Source: an uncultured Pelagibacteraceae bacterium | GTDB lineage: Bacteria; Pseudomonadota; Alphaproteobacteria; Pelagibacterales; Pelagibacteraceae | Assembly: GCA_902555535.1 (NCBI GenBank) | Contig: CACDTB010000010.1 | Location: 1-34,737, forward strand | DNA length: 34,737 bases | Reading direction: 5' to 3' | Shown here: piece after piece, positions 32,227-34,737 of the stretch | Layout of the letters: every line of letters begins with the position of its first letter | How positions within the stretch are numbered: position 1 is the stretch's first letter | Made by a program: the position numbers and the translations under genes | Notes under the pieces: model-generated | The model's input: the letters and a program-made list of their open reading frames with translations, nothing else | Told to the model about the DNA's origin: nothing | The model's database searches: none

Positions 32227-33023
32227 TGAGTTTAAATATTTTAATTGTTGAAGGTAATAACTCTGATGATAGTTCTATCTTTGTAAAAGTAGCAGGAGCA
32301 ACTGCTGCTAATAATCTGAAAAATCTTGTTTTAAAATTAGAACCTAGTTCAAAAACTAAAATTATAAACCCTGCTAATGATAATGAAACAAACGAAGTTT
32401 TAAAAAATATAAATCAATATCACGGAATTATTTTTACAGGTGGAGCAATGAGAATTAACGACATGACCGATGAAATTAAAAAACATATTAATTTTGCATC
32501 TAATTGTTTTCAACATAATAAAATAATACTGGCAATTTGCTGGGGACTTCAAGTCTGCTCAGCTGCAGCAGGAGTAAAAGTAGAGCCTGCAAAAAATGGA
32601 GCTCATATTGGTATAGCAACAGATGTAATGATTAATGAACAGGGCCAAAATAATTTAATTTACAAAAATAAAAAAACAATATTCACAACTCCAGCTTTTA
32701 ATTATGATGAAGTTGTTGAATTACCAGATGGGGCCACATTATTATCTAGTGATAAAATAAATCGTGTGATGGCTATACATTTTAGACCAGGAAAATCTGA
32801 AGTTTGGGGGCTTCAATATCATCCTGATTATGAATATCATCAAATGATTAATCTTGCTAATGCTCGAAAAGATCGAATAATCAAAAATAAGTTTTTTAAA
32901 GATGAAATGGCTTTTGAGGCACATATTAACTATATTAAAGAACAAGATAAAAAGTTAGATTTCCAAAACAGAACTTGTGAAGTTAGAAATTGGATGGATT
33001 ATATAAAACTTAAAACAAATTAG
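32226..33023 (+). CDS. Class I glutamine amidotransferase (GuaA N-domain-like)
   Basis: Protein of 265 aa with the class I amidotransferase fold. Catalytic Cys105 in LAICWGLQ and His199 in LQYHPDYE; the family glutamate after His-Pro is replaced by Asp201. Substrate-side residues FTGGAMRIND near 70-79. No synthetase domain is attached, so it works alone or with a partner. Such proteins near PuuB-like oxidase genes can hydrolyse gamma-glutamyl amides (PuuD) or supply ammonia. It starts on the last base of the iron-ADH gene and is followed five bases later by SRAP. Confidence 0.87.
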   Translation: MSLNILIVEGNNSDDSSIFVKVAGATAANNLKNLVLKLEPSSKTKIINPANDNETNEVLKNINQYHGIIFTGGAMRINDMTDEIKKHINFASNCFQHNKIILAICWGLQVCSAAAGVKVEPAKNGAHIGIATDVMINEQGQNNLIYKNKKTIFTTPAFNYDEVVELPDGATLLSSDKINRVMAIHFRPGKSEVWGLQYHPDYEYHQMINLANARKDRIIKNKFFKDEMAFEAHINYIKEQDKKLDFQNRTCEVRNWMDYIKLKTN

Positions 33024-33027
33024 ATTA

Positions 33028-33648
33028 ATGTGTGGAAGATATGTTGTTAAAAATCCGGTTACAAAAACAAGCAAGCTAGTTAAATCTGCAATTCAAGTGG
33101 AAGATATTGAGAATTATAATGCTCATCCTTATCAAAAACTTCCAGTTATAAAAAAATATAAAAATGGAAATACTTTAGAATTGTTGAGATGGGGTTTAGT
33201 TCCAAATTGGGCAAAAAGCAAAGATTTTAAGGCTTTAATTAATGCAAGATTAGAAACCATTGATGAAAAAGTTTCATTTAAAAAATTAATTAAAAATAAT
33301 CGATGTGTTGCTGTTGCTGATGGATTTTATGAATGGAAGAGAGAAGAAAAAGAAAAAATTCCTAATTATTTTACTCGAGAAGATACTAATACAATTTATT
33401 TTGCAGGAATTTTTGAAGAAGATCAGTTTTGTTTAATTACGGAAGAAGCAAAAGAAAATATTAGAGAAATTCATCACAGACAACCTGTCATTCTTAATCA
33501 AGCTGATGTTAACCGTTATTTAAATTTAGAATTACAAGGTTCAGTATTTTTAAATGAACGTAAAATTCCTAACCTTACTTTTCATGAGGTATCAAAGGAT
33601 GTTAATAAGCCTACTAATAACAGTGCTTCTTTAATTCAGAAGGTTTAA
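33028..33648 (+). CDS. SRAP-domain DNA repair protein (YedK/HMCES type)
   Basis: Protein of 206 aa in the SOS-response-associated peptidase family, which crosslinks to abasic sites in single-stranded DNA. After Met removal Cys2 (MCGRY) becomes the reactive N-terminal residue. The other active-site residues are Asn72 in INARLET, Glu102 in GFYEWK and His149 in HHRQPVIL (usual form HDRMPVIL). Slightly shorter than the usual 220-230 aa. It looks unrelated to the upstream metabolic genes; its stop abuts the convergent yajQ stop. Confidence 0.93.
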   Translation: MCGRYVVKNPVTKTSKLVKSAIQVEDIENYNAHPYQKLPVIKKYKNGNTLELLRWGLVPNWAKSKDFKALINARLETIDEKVSFKKLIKNNRCVAVADGFYEWKREEKEKIPNYFTREDTNTIYFAGIFEEDQFCLITEEAKENIREIHHRQPVILNQADVNRYLNLELQGSVFLNERKIPNLTFHEVSKDVNKPTNNSASLIQKV

Positions 33649-34134
33649 TTAGTCTCTAAAATTAACAAAATCTATAGGAAGACCTATATCAATTGCTTTG
33701 ATTGCAGCAATAGCATTTTGAAGATCATCTTTTTTTTTACCATCCACTCTTAATTCATCTCCTTGGATTTTAATCTGAATTTTAAGCTTAAGTTTTTTAA
33801 TATCAGCAATAACTTTCTTAGCATTTTCTTGGCTAATTCCCTCTTTTAATTCACTTATTTCTCTTATTGATCCTCCCGAAGCACCTTCTAAGCTTTTAAA
33901 TTCTAATACTCTGGGATCAACTTTTCTTCTAACTAAATGGGTTTGAAATAATTCGTTTACTTGCTTTAATTTTAATTCATCAGGGGCATTAGTAATTATT
34001 GATTTTTCTTTTCGTTCAATTGAAATATGAAGTCCTTTAAAATCATATCTATTATTTATCTCTCTTAAGCAATTAGCTAAAGCATTATCGAATTCTTGAT
34101 AATTAATTTTACTGATTACATCAAAAGAGGGCAT
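33649..34134 (-). CDS. yajQ: YajQ family (DUF520) nucleotide-binding protein
   Basis: Protein of 161 aa, the normal length. It starts PSFDVISKINYQEFDNAL, has NRYDFKG near residue 32 and ends DIGLPIDFVNFRD, all signatures of the family. Two ferredoxin-like domains with no other motif. YajQ proteins bind nucleotides, in Xanthomonas cyclic di-GMP; their basic role is unclear. Divergent from the FAD oxidoreductase with a 62-base AT-rich gap containing TATAAT at 34155-34160 and 34173-34178. Confidence 0.93.
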   Translation of the reverse strand: MPSFDVISKINYQEFDNALANCLREINNRYDFKGLHISIERKEKSIITNAPDELKLKQVNELFQTHLVRRKVDPRVLEFKSLEGASGGSIREISELKEGISQENAKKVIADIKKLKLKIQIKIQGDELRVDGKKKDDLQNAIAAIKAIDIGLPIDFVNFRD

Positions 34135-34196
34135 AATATATATTGCTATAGTAATATAATTTTTGATTATTTTATAATTAAAATTATATTATTAAA

Positions 34197-34737
34197 ATGA
34201 GTAATATTTATCATCCAGATATTTATCGGTTTAACAAAAATGTTAGTAGTTATTGGGAATCTACATCAAGTGAGAATTTAAATTTACATAAACTTAAAAA
34301 AGATATCAGTTCAGAAATAGTAGTTATAGGAGGTGGTTATACTGGTTTGCTTTGTGCAATTAATTTAACTGAAAATTATAATTTAGATGTGGTTTTAGTT
34401 GACGCTGGAAAAATAGGCTGGGGTGCTTCTTCTCGAAATGCAGGATTTTGTAGCTTACCTCCTAGCAAAATGTCTTTTAAAAAAATGCAATCAGTTTATG
34501 GAAGAGAAGAAACTAAAAAATTTTTTAAAAATTCAGTTGAAGGAGCCAATTATACAAAAGAGCTTATTGAAAATTATAATATTGATTGTGATATAACAGG
34601 TAAAAATAACTTTATTGTTGCTCATCATAAAAATAAATTTAATCAAATAAAAAAACAAGCCGAAGTTTATAAGTCTGAATTTGGCATTGAAACAAAAGTT
34701 TATACAAAAGAAGAATTTAATGAAATAGGTCATGCGG
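34197..34737 (+). CDS. FAD-dependent amine/amino acid oxidase, PuuB/DadA-like (3' truncated)
   Basis: Partial gene; 180 codons are in the window and the frame runs off the right edge. Residues 43-50 VIGGGYTG are the FAD dinucleotide motif, Asp69 ends the second strand, and GWGASSRNAGF at 74-84 is the conserved loop of the DAO family. The short N-terminal extension with YWESTSSEN resembles gamma-glutamylputrescine oxidase PuuB. With a glutamine amidotransferase, an aldehyde dehydrogenase and an alcohol dehydrogenase nearby, amine catabolism is plausible, but the C-terminal substrate region is missing. Confidence 0.85.
   Translation, partial: MSNIYHPDIYRFNKNVSSYWESTSSENLNLHKLKKDISSEIVVIGGGYTGLLCAINLTENYNLDVVLVDAGKIGWGASSRNAGFCSLPPSKMSFKKMQSVYGREETKKFFKNSVEGANYTKELIENYNIDCDITGKNNFIVAHHKNKFNQIKKQAEVYKSEFGIETKVYTKEEFNEIGHA

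Noticed and set aside
34533..34733. Minus-strand open frame at the right edge
   Set aside because: Lies opposite the FAD oxidoreductase gene, which has clear motifs in the plus frame.

Overview
The window looks like a piece of a SAR11 (Pelagibacterales, Alphaproteobacteria) chromosome. It is very AT-rich with lysine/asparagine/isoleucine-rich proteins, genes overlap or sit a few bases apart, several convergent stops are back to back, and no gene-free stretch reaches 300 bases. A compact TPP riboswitch in front of an SSS-family transporter matches the thiV arrangement known from SAR11. No insertion sequence, prophage, CRISPR array, tRNA or rRNA was seen.

Left block, 1-10.3 kb: a sugar import and oxidation operon, cut by the left edge. 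It encodes a MalG-type permease, a MalK-type ATPase, a XylB-like SDR, a XylD-like IlvD/Edd dehydratase, a second SDR resembling 2-keto-3-deoxy-sugar-acid 4-dehydrogenases, an FAH-fold hydrolase and an SMP-30 lactonase. Together these make a complete non-phosphorylative route from a pentose or 6-deoxyhexose to pyruvate plus a two- or three-carbon hydroxy acid. Its upper half resembles the Caulobacter Weimberg route and its lower half the L-fucose/L-rhamnose diketo-hydrolase route. The PEP carboxylase gene overlaps the lactonase gene, followed by ccdA and a flavodoxin-fold quinone reductase.

Middle block, 10.9-25.7 kb: small periplasmic or unknown proteins, riboswitch-thiV, a periplasmic thioredoxin-like protein, an ABC-2 exporter pair, and isocitrate lyase with an unlisted 53-codon gene upstream. 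Divergent from these is a ScfR/RamB-type XRE regulator, and the gap between them is packed with TTTACAAA/TTTGTAAA repeats. Then come a 54-codon membrane protein, two acetyltransferase-like proteins, a TauE/SafE permease, a SOUL protein, a beta-carbonic-anhydrase-like protein, and the ybbP-ybbA / tesA divergon, whose two start codons overlap.

Right block, 25.7 kb to the end: a TRAP transporter (dctQ, dctM, TAT-exported dctP) closed by a strong hairpin. After it come SDR and aldehyde dehydrogenase genes on the minus strand, diverging from an iron-type alcohol dehydrogenase and a class I glutamine amidotransferase. SRAP (YedK/HMCES), YajQ and a truncated PuuB/DadA-like FAD oxidoreductase follow. 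This set suggests uptake and oxidation of alcohols, amines or organic acids, but the substrate is not readable from sequence.

The observations most worth following are the hybrid sugar operon with coupled ppc, the repeat array between the ScfR-type regulator and the glyoxylate-shunt gene, the two small genes, the minimal TPP riboswitch, and the palindromes in front of dctQ and between the aldehyde and alcohol dehydrogenase genes. All family assignments come from motifs recognised by eye; no database search was run.
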